Positions 49,495 to 62,104 of a DNA stretch of 64,000 nucleotides are shown piece after piece. The stretch is from Lagopus muta (taxonomy: Eukaryota; Chordata; Aves; Galliformes; Phasianidae). The stretch lies in contig NC_064436.1 of assembly GCF_023343835.1 (NCBI RefSeq), positions 51,373,883-51,437,882 of the forward strand, given 5' to 3'. A program made the position numbers and the translations under genes. The notes under the pieces are model-generated. The model ran no database searches. It saw nothing but the letters and a program-made list of their open reading frames with translations, and had not been told where the DNA came from. The stretch's first letter is position 1; every line of letters starts with the position of its first letter.

Positions 49495-49638
49495 CAATCT
49501 GGAGGTTTTCAGTATTAGGCTAGATGGAGCTTAGAGCAACATGGCCTAGTGGGAGGTGTCCTTGCCTATAGCAGAGGAGTTGGAACTTCATGACTTTAAA
49601 GGTCCCTTCCAAATCATTCTGTGATTCCATGACTGTAT
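49495..49638 (+). mobile_element. Second CR1 3' end in tandem
   Basis: AGGCTAGATGGAGCTTAGAG, GTGGGAGGTGTCCTTGCCTA, GGAGTTGGAACTTCATGACT and a terminal CATTCTGTGATTCCATGAC form a separate CR1 3' UTR directly behind the previous CR1's octamer end, on the same strand. The UTR belongs to a different subfamily (GGAACT rather than GGACTTGGTGAT type). Confidence 0.85.
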
Positions 49639-50225
49639 TCAAACCGATGTTATGAAAGAAATTTATATTAGTAGAATATATAGAGAGTTTATACATTCCT
49701 TTTTTATTATCAGTTGCTAACCTTCTTCTAACTTTTCCTCAGTGGAATTTCCTGAGCATTTTAATTTTGCAGCAATGAAGAAGAACAAAACAGAACAAAA
49801 ATTGTTTGCTTTTATGAAATTAGCACTAGACTATATTTTTCTGGTTTACATATCAATGTTGTCCTGTTATGCAAAAGAAACAACAAGAAAAACAACACTG
49901 GATAAAAAAGATGCCCTAATAGAATCTTGAAATGTTCAGAATGCTGCAAAAGTCCTATCTTTAACTCTCTTGAAAATAACTGCAACATGTTTCTTCCAAC
50001 TACCTTTTATTCGTTTAACCTCAGGTATATCATTTTTTTCCAGCTATAGATAATATACATGTTTTCAGAAGCTTTTGTATCTTTCATGCTTTCTCATTTA
50101 CTTCTGATTGAAGTGCAGAAAGATACCAAATTGATTACTTAGTAACATCCTTTGGATTACTGGATCAGATATGATATCTTAAGGCCATTGTTAGTGAGCT
50201 AAGGTCAAATCAAAGCTCAGTTTAA
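49639..50225. other. Unique AT-rich DNA
   Basis: Nothing recognised. Confidence 0.6.
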
Positions 50226-50361
50226 AGTTTTCCTGATTTTGGGTACTACCATTAGCCAAGAGGGCTATAGAGCATAAGAACAGTCTCCCCAAGGCAGTGA
50301 TCATGGAACCAAAACTGGCAGTCTTCAAGAAGTACTTGAATAATGCTCTTAGATAAGTTGC
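50226..50361 (+). mobile_element. CR1 3' part, left half of a split copy
   Basis: CTCCCCAAGGCAGTGATCAT, then CCAAAACTGGCAGTCTTCAA, then GTACTTGAATAATGCTCTTA is the C-terminal coding end of an older CR1 type (WxSPKAVIMEPKLAVFKKYLNNALR reading). Continuity is broken here by an antisense CR1; the 3' UTR resumes beyond it. Confidence 0.75.
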
Positions 50362-50365
50362 AGTA

Positions 50366-50560
50366 TCACAGAATCAGAGTCGTAGGAGGTGGAAGGGATC
50401 TCTAGAGATCATCTAGTCCAACTCTTTCTACAAGAGCAGTTCTCCAGAGTAGTTAGCACAGGAAAGTGTCCAGGGAACTCCAAAACTTCTCTCTAAGCGT
50501 CTTATTCTAGTGCTCAAAGAATAGAACTTCCTGTGTTCCACTTTGTGCTCATCATCTCTT
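50366..50560 (-). mobile_element. Antisense CR1 3' end inserted in another CR1
   Basis: The plus strand starts at an inverted octamer end, TATCACAGAATCAGAGTCG, continues GGTGGAAGGGATCTCTAGAG, ATCATCTAGTCCAACTCTTT and runs to AGAACTTCCTGTGTTCCACT. This is the reverse complement of a CR1 3' UTR and the last codons. It is 5'-truncated, only about 195 bases long, and sits inside a plus-strand CR1. Confidence 0.85.
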
Positions 50561-50665
50561 CTGCCGTAAATGGGGTGGTCATGGGTGGAGTCACAAGTGA
50601 GACTTAATGCTCATCGTGGGTCCCTTCCAGCTCAGGCTATTTTTCCATTCCATTCCATCTAGGCT
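50561..50665 (+). mobile_element. CR1 3' UTR, right half of the split copy
   Basis: GGGGTGGTCATGGGTGGAGT, then GACTTAATGCTCATCGTGGG, then TCCCTTCCAGCTCAGGCTAT is the 3' UTR that would directly continue the interrupted copy ending at 50361. The end is degenerate (TTTTTCCATTCCATTCC). Confidence 0.75.
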
Positions 50666-53600
50666 AGTTTATGAAGATATTAAGGATTATTATTTTGGTT
50701 GCATAGTTAGTTAGATGACCAATGCCTTTGTTAACAGGAGTAGCATTCATGACACATGTAATTTTACAGCCACCGAATGCTTTCAAGGCAGCTTCATGCT
50801 TTCACGTCACCTTGATGAAAATGAAATTTTACTGTGGTATTAAGCTATTTTATACTGTATATGTATATATTCTATGAGTTTTTCTGTTCTTTATTCTGAT
50901 GCTTTAACTGTGCACACTTTCAAAATGTTTAAAGGTAATCATAGTCATGTTTTGTTAATTAGCTTCTAGTCAATATCTTTGAAAAAGAAATTTGTACGCA
51001 TTTAGGTCAGATACATTATTATTCTTCTTTGGAAAGAGCATACTTATCTGATGTCTGTCCCTTAAAGTTATTCATGGGCTGAGCATTTTGACTATTAAAT
51101 GCTAATTTATTTGTCTTGATAGGGTTTCACCAGGTAATCCAACACTGTGTGGTTCAGTGATGCTTGGCTTCCAGCCTGTGTATTTTATAAGGCTCTAAAT
51201 CTGCCTGTCAAGAGAAAGAACAGAAAGGTAACAACTGCTAGTTAAATCAAATCATTTCTCCTAAAATGGACAAATTTGGTTAGCCTCTGATGCTCCCTGG
51301 CCCCAGTCCATGTCAACAAGAGTGATTGTGCTCAATCAAGGCTAAGCTCGTGGGTGAGTAAAACACAGTCCAAAAACACCATACAGCATGCTCCCTGCAA
51401 AAGACATCTTTTTATGAACAAAATGATATTACTCAGATGAGGCATAACTATGACAGGAAAGATGCACTTTTTCATGATTATATATCTTAGTGTATAAACC
51501 TGATATATTAAAATAAATAATTTCTAGTTACAAAAAAGATCAATTTCAGATTTTTGATATATTCAACTTAACTTCATATTTCCAAGACTTTTATATTTTG
51601 CTTTGAAAGAAAGAAAGATGTAATAGAAACAGGAACGGCCAATGCAGCATAATCTAGGAATTGCAGATCTGCTGTTTTTATTACTTCAGAAAACAATATT
51701 GAATTTTTCAGTACATCTTAAAAGTATTTATCTGTATTATGATTCCTGTAAATATGTGGTACATTACCTGCACTGAAAACAGATTTTTCCCACTGTGAAG
51801 CATGATCTGTCTATCAACCTACTTACATCTCACTACATTTTATTACAGGCATAGTAATGAAAATATTTGCTGTTTAATTGCTATTTAATTGACAGTATGA
51901 GACAAAAGGGAAAATTCAATTTGACTTGTTTTAATGTTAATAGAAATTTAATTTAGAAAATATTTTTTTAAGAAAGGTTTTCAGAGTTTAATGTTTATAT
52001 TTAAAGGGTATTGTTATATCATTTTTAATAACTATTCTTGTGAAAATAGAAATCTGACTCTTTAAAACAGTCACTCATGATTAATAAGCTCATTTTTTTA
52101 ATCCTTTGTCTTTCAGTCTAGGCCTTAACCTAGGTCTGTCCTGTCTTGCCTTGCTGTTTGGATTGTACACAATCTTATGACAGGACTCATTTATTATGTT
52201 TGGTGAGCCACAATTCTTCCTTCTTCACATGATAAAGAAAAATGTTAGAAGTCATAAATACAGTTCTAATGCTAAAAATTTAACATTCTTGGCTATGTAA
52301 TGATAGCATTCACAAATACAATTATCTGAAAATTAACATCTTATTATTGTATTATTTTATTCAAGGTAAAAGGAGAATGTCTTGCTAAATATCACACAGA
52401 AGCACTAAAAATGTGCCCTCTCTCCCCACAAAATGAAATACAGATAAACTACTACTTACATGTGAATTGTTATCGAATCTTTTTTCTCTAAATAAAATCT
52501 GAATTCTCTATAAAAGTTATGATTTTAGATTGAATAATTACATATCTGTTCTGATAATGAGTTAATCTACTACTGTTATTAAATGAGAGATATATTATCC
52601 ATATTTCTTCTTATTATACACTCCATCAAAGTTCTTAAATTATTTTGCATCTTTGAGATGAAACAAGGAGAAAGAAAAGATCCTTGTGACATCATGCTGT
52701 AGACAGGGATAAAGATATTTAGAAGAATGGTTGAAAGAAAAGTTAAAAAACAAAGATACTATTAAACCTTATGTATCAAATTAACACTGTATTTTATGTC
52801 ATGAGAAAAATAGTATAATGTACATAAAGTATTACAGTTTATTGTACAATTTATCCTTGAACAAACATATAAGCAAGGAGGTTTATAAAATTCTTACAAA
52901 ATTTATATTGAGTATCCCAGAGATAACACATGCCATTCAATACAGAATCTAAACAAGCCAATACCTGAGGAAGTTTTGCAGAGATATTCACTTTGTCTTT
53001 CAAAACTTGAAATTCAGGGACTGAAAAAAGTGCTGGAAAAACACATATAAGATTTTGTTGTTCATTTAATAGCTTTCTCATCTTGTCTGCTTTAATGTAG
53101 AATTGAATTTGTGTGTTTGCCACATATATTAATAATTATATCAAACAATACTAGCTATCTTAAGAACTTCATATGAAAAGACAATTACTGCGGTCTATTT
53201 CAGGTTACCAAAGAAAGTGAAACTAGTGGCTTTAACTTTGTTCACTTTTTACAGCTCCTGATTTCATTTCATTGTTTTTCCTTAACTTTTTTTAGGTTTC
53301 TACTCATTGAAGTACTCACATCTAAGACTATTTATCTTCTCTTTTTCTTTCTTTCTTTTCTTTTTCTCTACAGCAAAACAGTACTATAAAAAGCAGGGCA
53401 TTTTTCAAATGAGGACATATTCCTACCTGGCAAAAAGCTAGTCAACCTTCTCATTTTAACAATATCTGAAGGCAAATTGATCAAAACAACCTGATACATG
53501 CTAACAATTAATTTGAAGACATTCTCAGGAGACCAGTCTATGCTATGAATTCTAAAAGGACAAGAGTCTGAAACTTTGAAGCCTCAGGGTGCATCAGCAC

Positions 53601-53754
53601 AGTATAATTGTGATCGGTGTAAATCTAAGCTTAAAATAACAAGCTCTACTGAGACTGAATATAATGCACAGGCTTACTACCAACTTTACATGCAGACGCA
53701 GTTTACTTTGTAAATCTAGACTCAGCTTTCTTCTGTCAGCAAATATAGAACACA
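50666..53754. other. Unique AT-rich DNA
   Basis: No gene or transposon recognised in 3 kb. A 90-codon minus-strand open frame at 52851-53123 begins with ATG but shows no domain and is within chance expectation. A CT-rich tract occurs at 53338-53370. Confidence 0.6.
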
Positions 53755-55025
53755 AAATCATAGAATGGCTTGGGTTGGAAGGGACCTCAAGGATCATCAA
53801 GCTCCAACACCCATGACACATGCAGGGCCGCCAACTTCCACCTTTAAGCGGTTGCCCAGGGCCCCACCCAACCTGACCTTGAACACCTCCAGGGATGGGG
53901 CATCCACAGCCTCTCTGGGCATCCTGTGCTGGCACCTCACCACACTCTCTGTAAAGAACTTTCCCCTGCTATCTAACGAAAATCGTCCCTCCAACTTCAA
54001 ACCATTTCTCCTTGTCCTGCCATTATCTACTCTTTCAAAGAGTTGACTCTTCTCTTGTTTGTAGTCTCCCTTTAGGTTCTGAAAGGCTGCAGTGAGGTCA
54101 CTCTGCAACCTTCTCTTTCCCAGGCTGAACAAGCCCAGCTCCCTCTGCCTGTCTTCATAGGGGAGGCGCTCCAGCCCTCTAATCATCTTTGTGGCCCTCC
54201 TCTGGACCCTCTCCAACAGCTCAATGTCTTTCTTGTACTGGGGCCCCCAAACCTGGACACAGTACTCCAGATGGGGCCTCACAAGAGCAGAGAGGGACAG
54301 TCACCTCCATTCCTGATGGCCAAACTTCTTCTGATGGAGCTCGGGATACTATTTGCTTTCTGAGCTGCAAAAGCACATTGCTGGCTCATGTTACGTTTTT
54401 CATCCATCAAGACTCCCACATCCTTCTCTGCAGGGCTACTCTGAAGGATTGCTCCTCCCAGTCCCCCTTGCTCCCCCCTTGCTCTCTTTTTTTATAAATG
54501 GGAGTGACATGACCCTTTTTTCCAGTCACCTGCAGCCTCATCTGACAGCCACAACTTTTCAAATTTGATGGAGAGCAGCTCAGCACCCATGCTGGGCAAC
54601 TCCTTCAGAATTCAAGGATACATGTCATCCAGCCCCATAGACTTTTAAGCATTCAGTCCCATGAGGCAGTCTCATACCTGATCTGCCCTTACAGTGGGGG
54701 GGGTATTTATTCCTTAGTCCCAACCTAGTGGTTTAGGGATGCAGGGTTCGGGCACTTGAGAAATATTAGAATCCTGGCTGCATGTGAAGACCAAGGAAAG
54801 GAGTTCATTCAGTACCTCAGCCTTCTCCTCATCTGTTGAAGCCAGTCATCTTTCTTATTTACCAAAGGTGGTATACTCACCTTGGCCTGCCTCTTCTGTC
54901 TAAGGAGCCTGTAGAATGGCTTGGGTTGGTTATTGTTTTAACATCCCCCGCCTTGTTCAGTTCTGCCTACACCTTGGCTTTCCTAATGCCACGTAGCTCT
55001 ACCTCAAATAGATTTCTAATTTTTA
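53755..55025 (-). mobile_element. Antisense CR1 lacking the RT catalytic core
   Basis: Fairly young CR1 on the minus strand. It begins with the inverted 3' end AATCATAGAATGGCTTGGGT. A 161-codon open stretch (53797-54282) encodes [39 protein letters not shown] and [20 protein letters not shown], the C-terminal domain. The thumb (SSPAEKDVGVLMDEKRNMSQ-like) follows to about 54450. It then jumps to [12 protein letters not shown], the fingers region, so motifs A, B and C are deleted. The EN-RT linker follows ([43 protein letters not shown]), fading near 55025. It is close to the young plus-strand CR1 in sequence. Confidence 0.92.
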
Positions 55026-56237
55026 GCAGCTTAATTTACATTTAATTGTCCTTAATGTGTAAGAGGAAACCCACTACCAAGTGTGGATGTTGTGTCTTTC
55101 CATCATGAGTTGTTTAAGTCTGCCTAAGTCTAGACCAAATTGTCTGGATATTTGACCAAAACTCTTAGATTCCACTTGAACGCATCATTCTCCTTCAAAG
55201 AATAAGATATAACTTAATAATGAGGGAGGCAGTGGATGTTAACAACCTTTCTCCTTCTTTGGTTAGGATGAAACAAAAGAGTACTGAAAAGAAATTGAGT
55301 ATGTTACAGCAATAAATAAGTGCAGAACTGTTTTAGCACATCACAATGTGGATGCCTTTAAAATATATCATTTAAATGTTAATCATAATATTTTACTTTA
55401 CTATTCTACATTACAGCAGAGATTTTTAATACCTGAAGTATAACAAAAACCCAGTATGGCAATTGTTATTTTCTGTCGTACTCTGCAATAGAAGACAAGA
55501 TAGTTGCCAGGTGACTACTGTTAGTTGATGACTAGGAAGTAAAGGGGGTCAAAAGCTTCTTGAACTTTATAGAAAGATACTGAAAACAAGTGATTATAAT
55601 TTTAATAAATCTAAATAGTAACATATTAATAAAATGTATTATGCAATAGCATTATGTAACGTAATACCTCCAAGTAAAGTGACATATGTACCACAGCATA
55701 AAAATACAGAAGTGTGTTATATTGCCTTTTCCCAGTATTAGTGGTCTGCCACTAAAGTTTTCATTCATCTCACATACAGATCAATAATATTAAAAATGAT
55801 TTTATTTATTGTTTTCTCTATAAATGTAAGCTATCATGAGAAAGCAGTGTTTTTGCTAGATCATCTGAAATATTTAGCTAATTTACTGACAGCTTCTTTA
55901 CACAGTTTACAGAGCAAAAGTTTACAGTTACAGGAAAAAAAAGCCCCCAAACCTGTATAAACTTGAATTTTCAAAGAGCTCCTATAGTTCTTTGGACTAG
56001 AAACAAGTGTTTGTGTTGTTAAAACCCACTGTCTTTTTTTGCCATTTTTTTTCTCTCCCCCACAACCACCTCTGCATCATCACTTTATGATTACTGAGAC
56101 ATAACTCTGAGGGAAGCAAGCACAGTTTAGCAAACATTACCTTACCACACAGCCTGTCAAACATTTCTAATCACAGTTCTTGCTGGCAGTCTGCCTTCCG
56201 TTGTTTAAAAACTGTGACACACAATTTTCCACTCTCC

Positions 56238-56286
<49 letters not shown>

Positions 56287-59200
56287 CATGCTTTATGGTT
56301 AAATTTGTAACAGAATTATAAAAGTGATTAGAAGGTGGTCCTGCAGTTTGCTTCATTTTGTGAACACTTCCCTCTGTCTTCCAATACCAGAGTCTAAAAA
56401 CAGTGTCCCTGAATCATGAAACAACAGCTGTACATGTTCCCAAGAAATTTCAGAAGATATTATCGAGTATGATGTGCATTAAGGGGACCTTAATGGCTAG
56501 AAGGCAAATTCGGTAAGTATTTTTAATTAAGTATTATAAGTAATAATTAAGTGTTTCTGTAGGAGTCAAGATGGAGTTGTTAATGTCTAAGTCCAGAATG
56601 AATCTAGGTGTATAGAGAAATGAGGAAGAGAAATAGCAGGATTATTTTTCTGTTCTGATAGAATAATTTTAAACTTTTATTTTCAAAAATTTTAAAACAG
56701 CCTAAAGTATTGCTCACTAAGACATATTGCTATCTCCTTACCAGAAATGTTTTGAATCTTTATTTTCATTCCAATTATAATCCCATTAAAACAACTTGCT
56801 TATGTTAGTTACTGTTATGCTTTCCTTATTGAGGTCTGGAAAGACTTCTCCCGCTCTGCTTGTGCAGAACACATGGTCACATGCAGAAATCTGTTTTATC
56901 CATTTATTAAATCACATTAGGTATTGCCTTTTTTCCAACTACATCAAGGTTTTAAGCCCTTAAAATTCCCAAGACAGAGATAATAAATCAATAGGATAAT
57001 GCACTATTGCTAGCACAACTGCCTAACAGTTGAAGTAGAAGAAAATTGGAATTATAATATCAGTTTTGAATAGGAATATTGAAATACAAATTTTTTAATC
57101 TGTGTCATTCAGGAAAATGGGAGTATTGTTAAAAACATTTAAAATATAGGCTACTATATAAAACAAAGTCAATACGTTTATCAGTGAATACTCTTACAGT
57201 TGCATTAACTGCATCAAATATATGTTGCATCTTATTATTGCTAGAAATAAATATTTGAATAAAAGTGTGTGTGGAATATCTAATATTATACAAATAATTC
57301 AATTTCTCAAAATCAAAATAATTAAGTATGGATATATTTATATGAATTCTTAATTTAAAATGTTAAATTTGTCTTGTTGAGAAAAAGAGAAAGTGGCTGA
57401 TGATTTATCTAATAGCTTTAGTCTCTGAATTATTTTTCAATTTGGGGTACTGTTATCTTACATCAGTATCAAATTTTCAGTGTTACAGTATTCCTGCAGT
57501 CTCGGCTTTATTGCTCTGGACATCTGGTACAGATGATGAACAACATGAATGCCTTAAGCTGTTTTGTATCCCCATTAAAAGCACCATGGATGACTGACAG
57601 GTACACCAGTAAAATGCTAGAAGGACTTGATCAAGGCAAACCTTCACATGTGTGGTACCAGTTCCACAAAGTGGGAAACTACAGCTGAAGACCATCTGTT
57701 ATAGTAAAGCTAGTGCACCATTACTCTGAGAGCATTTGAAAAATACAATGACTCTATGCTGTACTCATGAACTACAAAATGGAGGCATAGTATGTTAAAG
57801 AAGCAGCATCTGTGGCATTTAACAAACTTTTTCAGTCAGAATAATTTTTTAAAATCAATTCACAAAACAAAGAATACTTCTTATGTTATTAGTTCTTCTT
57901 TTTATATATTTTTTCAGAAAGTTTTCTCATTTTAAATATGTTAAATTACAATCCACTATGTTTAAATAGAGCCCTATCCAGCAACGTTTTGTAAGTCTGA
58001 CTCTCCAAATTTCATTTGAGTTCTGCTCTTCAAAAATCCTAAATACAAAATTGATATGCTTCTGTATTGAAAATGGTAAGGCAATTACACAAAGATCTTT
58101 ATCTAGTTTTGTGTGTGTACTGTATTCTATATCATCAAGAAATTGTATTTTATATTGTGTTTTCTGATGGTACTATTTTTTTCCTGTTAATTTCACTCAT
58201 ACGTTTTTTCTTCAAACAACTGAATACTGATGAATGCTACTTTAAAAAAGGTTAAAATTTTGAATATTTTAAAACTAGATTTTATCTAAGGGAAGTGGGA
58301 GGGGTTGATCTATGTCTTAACATCTAAGAATTTTGTATCTCAAAATGCAGACAAGAAAACACGGCTAGTATGCATTGTCTGTACATATACATTTAATTTT
58401 TCAGTCTTGAGATCCCAGTAAACAAAACAAATTATTTTTCCCTTTATGAGGAAAAATTTAATAATATGATGACAGTAGGCACAGAGAAGGCGGTCAAGGA
58501 CAGAGAGGTGAGTACATGGTGAAGAACAAAGCCCTGAGTATTAACTTCTAATGTGATGCTATTAGTTAAAATACTACATATCATTAATATGGCATATCAT
58601 ATGTTTGGTCATCATTCCAGCAATCCTAATTTATTCTGGAGTGTTGTACAGTCAGAAGGCCTCAAAATTTAATACTTTTCTTTACGGTTTTATACTTAAA
58701 AATTGTGAAGTTTCTCATTTCAGACAAATTTGAAATTGAAATCTGTCAAATACGATATTTGAAAGCATAGTCTGTAGAGAAATCTTTGTCTGGATTTTAT
58801 TGGATCACTAAGAATGGTGCTCAGACACTGAATAATTTGGTTTGGTTGAAATGTTTTACTGCAAAATTACCAGTTTAAAAGATATGATTTCTTAAAACAA
58901 TTTCCAAGGCATCTTAGCAATTAAGGAGATCTATATTATTTTTGAAAGAATTAAATGGAAAAACAGGAGTTTCTCAGGTAAATTTAATATTAACAAAATG
59001 GTAAAAAAGAAAAGGTAAATTTAATGTAAATAAATTAATGTTTAATGGCAATATAACTAGTGAAGAGAATGCCTATTGCCCTAGTGGTCAATGAATAGTT
59101 ATAATAAATTACACTTTTCTGTGTATAAACATTTCTAGGCAAAAAGGTAGAGTCTGAATCTATTATATACAGATACATATTTATACGTTTGTTCAGAATT

Positions 59201-59930
59201 TTATTTCATTATTATCAACATCCTTACCCCTCAAAGATTTAAGCTTTATCTCACTAATTAGGAAATAACATGTACACACTTGGCATTTAAGTAGAATGTG
59301 AGTAAAAATCTCCCATGAAAAAGTTTGCTGAATGCTGTAGCCATTCATATCTGTTATACGTCATGTAACAATGCATAAAGGGACATATTTTACAGAAGCC
59401 TTTTTATTTTTCTCCTTTATGGCTGCTGATACTTAAAGAAGAAAATTTACCACTGTTTACAAAAACACTATTCTAGGTATGCTTATTTATTCCAAGTCAG
59501 TTTTAGTCCAGGTAATTTTCACAGATCTTTATTTGTTTCAGCTTGTTTGCCACTACTCTCAAATTAAATTGATTCTCCTTTCAAAAAACAAAGCTTTTTA
59601 ACACTACAGATCTCATCACCTGAATAAAAGTTTACCTGCTTTCTATAAAAGTAAAAGGTCTTGGTTAGCTTCTTCCCTACAGAGAATTAGTCTGATCCAA
59701 GAACAACACTCCAAAAAAGTAGTTTATTTTTATAAACAGTTTAAATAAAAAAGAAAAGAAGAAAATATCTCTAAACAGGTCCTTACATCACTCTACTTGG
59801 CTTTTGTCATTTCTTATTGTAAGACTACAAATTGTTGAAGTCGGAGGTCTTCAAGCTGATCGTGAATAATTTAGCTATGAAAAATCACCTAACTTTTTCC
59901 CCTTCTTACTAATAGAGGTAAAAGCCAGAG
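55026..59930. other. Unique AT-rich DNA with long poly-A
   Basis: About 4.9 kb without a recognised gene or transposon, containing the 44-base A run listed separately. Confidence 0.6.
56242..56285. repeat. Poly-A tract, 44 bases
   Basis: An uninterrupted run of 44 A, the longest homopolymer in the window. No AATAAA signal or exon-like sequence was seen just upstream, so there is no support for a processed pseudogene tail. Confidence 0.95.
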
Positions 59931-60590
59931 AGTCTCGCAAGTTGGGAAACAAAAGGATTAAGCACAGCCCTGCTGAAAAAGATGAATACTGGTGAATGGC
60001 AAAATGGATGTGAATTAGAAATGAAGCCTTGCAGTCCAGAAAACCAACTGTATCCTGGATTGCATTAAAAAAAAAAAAAAAGAGTTGCCAGCAGGGCAAG
60101 GCAGACAATTCTGCCCCTCCACTCTTCTCTGGTAAGACCTCACCTGGAGTACTGCATCAAGATGGTGTCCTCAGTAGAGACATGGTCCAGTAAAAGCTCT
60201 TGTGCCCAGAGAAGGACACAAAATCAGTCCAAAGGATGGAACACCTCACTTGTGAGGACAGGCTGATAGAGCTGGGGCTGTTCAGCCTGCAGAAGCAAAG
60301 GCACTGGGCACCAGTGGCACCAAGGATAATGACATTTCAATACCTAAAGAGGGGCAATAAAGAACAAGGGGACAGACTCTTCAGCGGGGTCTATTATGAT
60401 AAGACAAGGGGAAATGGTTTCAAAGTAAAAGAGGAGAGATTTAGACTTAATTCAAAGGAAACATTTTTTCACAATAAGCACAGTGATACACTGGAACAGG
60501 TTCCCAGACAGGTAGTGGATGCTCCATTGGTGGAAACATTCAAGGCTGGATAGTTCTTTGAGCAAGGTGATCTAGCTGTTCCTGTTCATA
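59931..60590 (+). mobile_element. CR1 3' half without its terminal octamers
   Basis: Starts with decayed thumb coding (SPAEKDEYW; EALQSRKPTVSWIALKK). The C-terminal domain has MEHLTCEDRLIELGLFSLQK, then TRGNGFKVKEERFRLNSKET and LEQVPRQVVDAPLVETFKAG, leaving 117 codons open at 60200-60553 (non-ATG start). An internal A run (60068-60081) interrupts it. The match stops at CTGTTCCTGTTCAT and the usual 3' UTR end and octamers are missing, so the 3' tip has been deleted or replaced. Confidence 0.88.
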
Positions 60591-61989
60591 TACTTAGTTT
60601 TAAGAAAACAAACATTTCATACTGTTGCTGTATGATCAGTTTCAAAAACTCATCTCGAAAAAACGGAAAAAGTCAAGGCATTCTCTTTTTTTTTTTTTCA
60701 GATTATGTTAATACAGAATAACAGAAAAAAAGATCATAAATTTACAGCTAACAAGTCTGAAGAAAATACATCTCACCAAAGCTTAAGTTTGGTTAGGTTT
60801 GTAGTGGTAAGTATAGATATAAGAAAAATACTTGATGGTTTCATTAAGATGAATGCTATTTGGTTTTCTTTTTCAAAATATATTAAAAAGATTAATAATA
60901 AATTGACAGACTTTTTTTTAAGATATTTATTAATTCAGAATCAAAAGGTAAGAACTATGATTTAAGCAGAGTTCTGTGGCAGTCAGCAGTCAAGAGGTGG
61001 AAAGGAAATATTGATTTTTCAGTATTTTGAAAGGCAGGAAAATTAAATACCCACCAAGAGTGACTTACCTGATGAAAAAAAAGTAAGAGATTAAAAAATT
61101 GAAAGAGATCAAAATGTTTAACTTATCAGAAGTGTAAAAAATAGTAATATGGTAAAGAAAACGCACTGTATATGATGATAAAGAAAACAATAGAAGGAAA
61201 AAATTAAAATCTAGCACATCTGTCATTTACAGAAAGAGCACAAACTAATTTTGTTGCAAGCATACGTCAAGTATCAAAGAATAAATAAATAAATAAAAAA
61301 TATATAAATATATACCAAATATATACAAGAAAGGGTATTCAAAGTGTAATCGCACTGTTTCATATAGTTAAGGACAAAGGGAGCATTTTTCTGAAAGTTG
61401 CAGTGTAGTAAGGTGTGTCACTTATTGAGTTCATTATCATTCATTACTAACGGGAGGAGGGTAGTAGCTTGCCATATTAAGTTGTTATTGTGTGACCCAG
61501 TGCAATCCTGCTTTAAATTCTACATTATAATAATGGCTTGGATTTAGAAAAAAGACAGAATAAAAAATAAACAGCAACAACAACAAACAAAAACAAAATA
61601 AATGAAATAATCAGCCTTCAGAGAAAGAAGGAAGTAGACCTTGAACATTAAGAAGAGTTTGGTAGGCACAAAACCTGCTGTAACACTATTCAATTGCTCA
61701 GTTTGTAGACTGTTAGATGCTAAGAGTTCTCCAAGGAAGGTAAAAATATAAATTTATATATTTTATATATTTTGCCCTGAGTCAAAGAATGCATGTGAAC
61801 ATCACCATACTTAAAATAAATAATGAAATATAAAATAAATCTTCAAAGTAAAATTCTAAAATTTTCAAGAAAAGAAAAATTACTGTCTTCATAAACATGT
61901 CCTTTAAAACTTATTCACATACAAATGGACAAAGAATTTGATACATGGAAAAATATATTTCTAAAATTTAAATAATCCTATGCAAAATT
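60591..61989. other. Unique AT-rich DNA
   Basis: Nothing recognised apart from A/T-rich simple sequence, such as (AAAT)n near 61279-61300. Confidence 0.6.
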
Positions 61990-62091
61990 AATAGTTTGTA
62001 TAAATAGTATAAATATAATAAATATAATAAATATAATAAATATAATAAATAAATATAATAAATATAATAAATAATAGTTTGTATAAATAGT
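61990..62091. repeat. 9-mer array flanked by 19-bp direct repeats
   Basis: About six units of AAATATAAT run from 62011 to 62074 (with one 4-base slip). The identical 19-mer AATAGTTTGTATAAATAGT occurs at 61990-62008 and 62073-62091. Slippage plus an 83-base duplication would give this. Confidence 0.85.
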
Positions 62092-62104
62092 TTGTAAAAA
62101 TAGT

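Noticed and set aside
52851-53123. 90-codon minus-strand frame with ATG
   Set aside because: Considered as a possible exon, but there is no convincing splice context, domain or upstream partner, and the length is within chance.
53765-54046. 93-codon plus-strand frame with proline-rich product
   Set aside because: It is antisense to the CR1 C-terminal coding region, not a gene.
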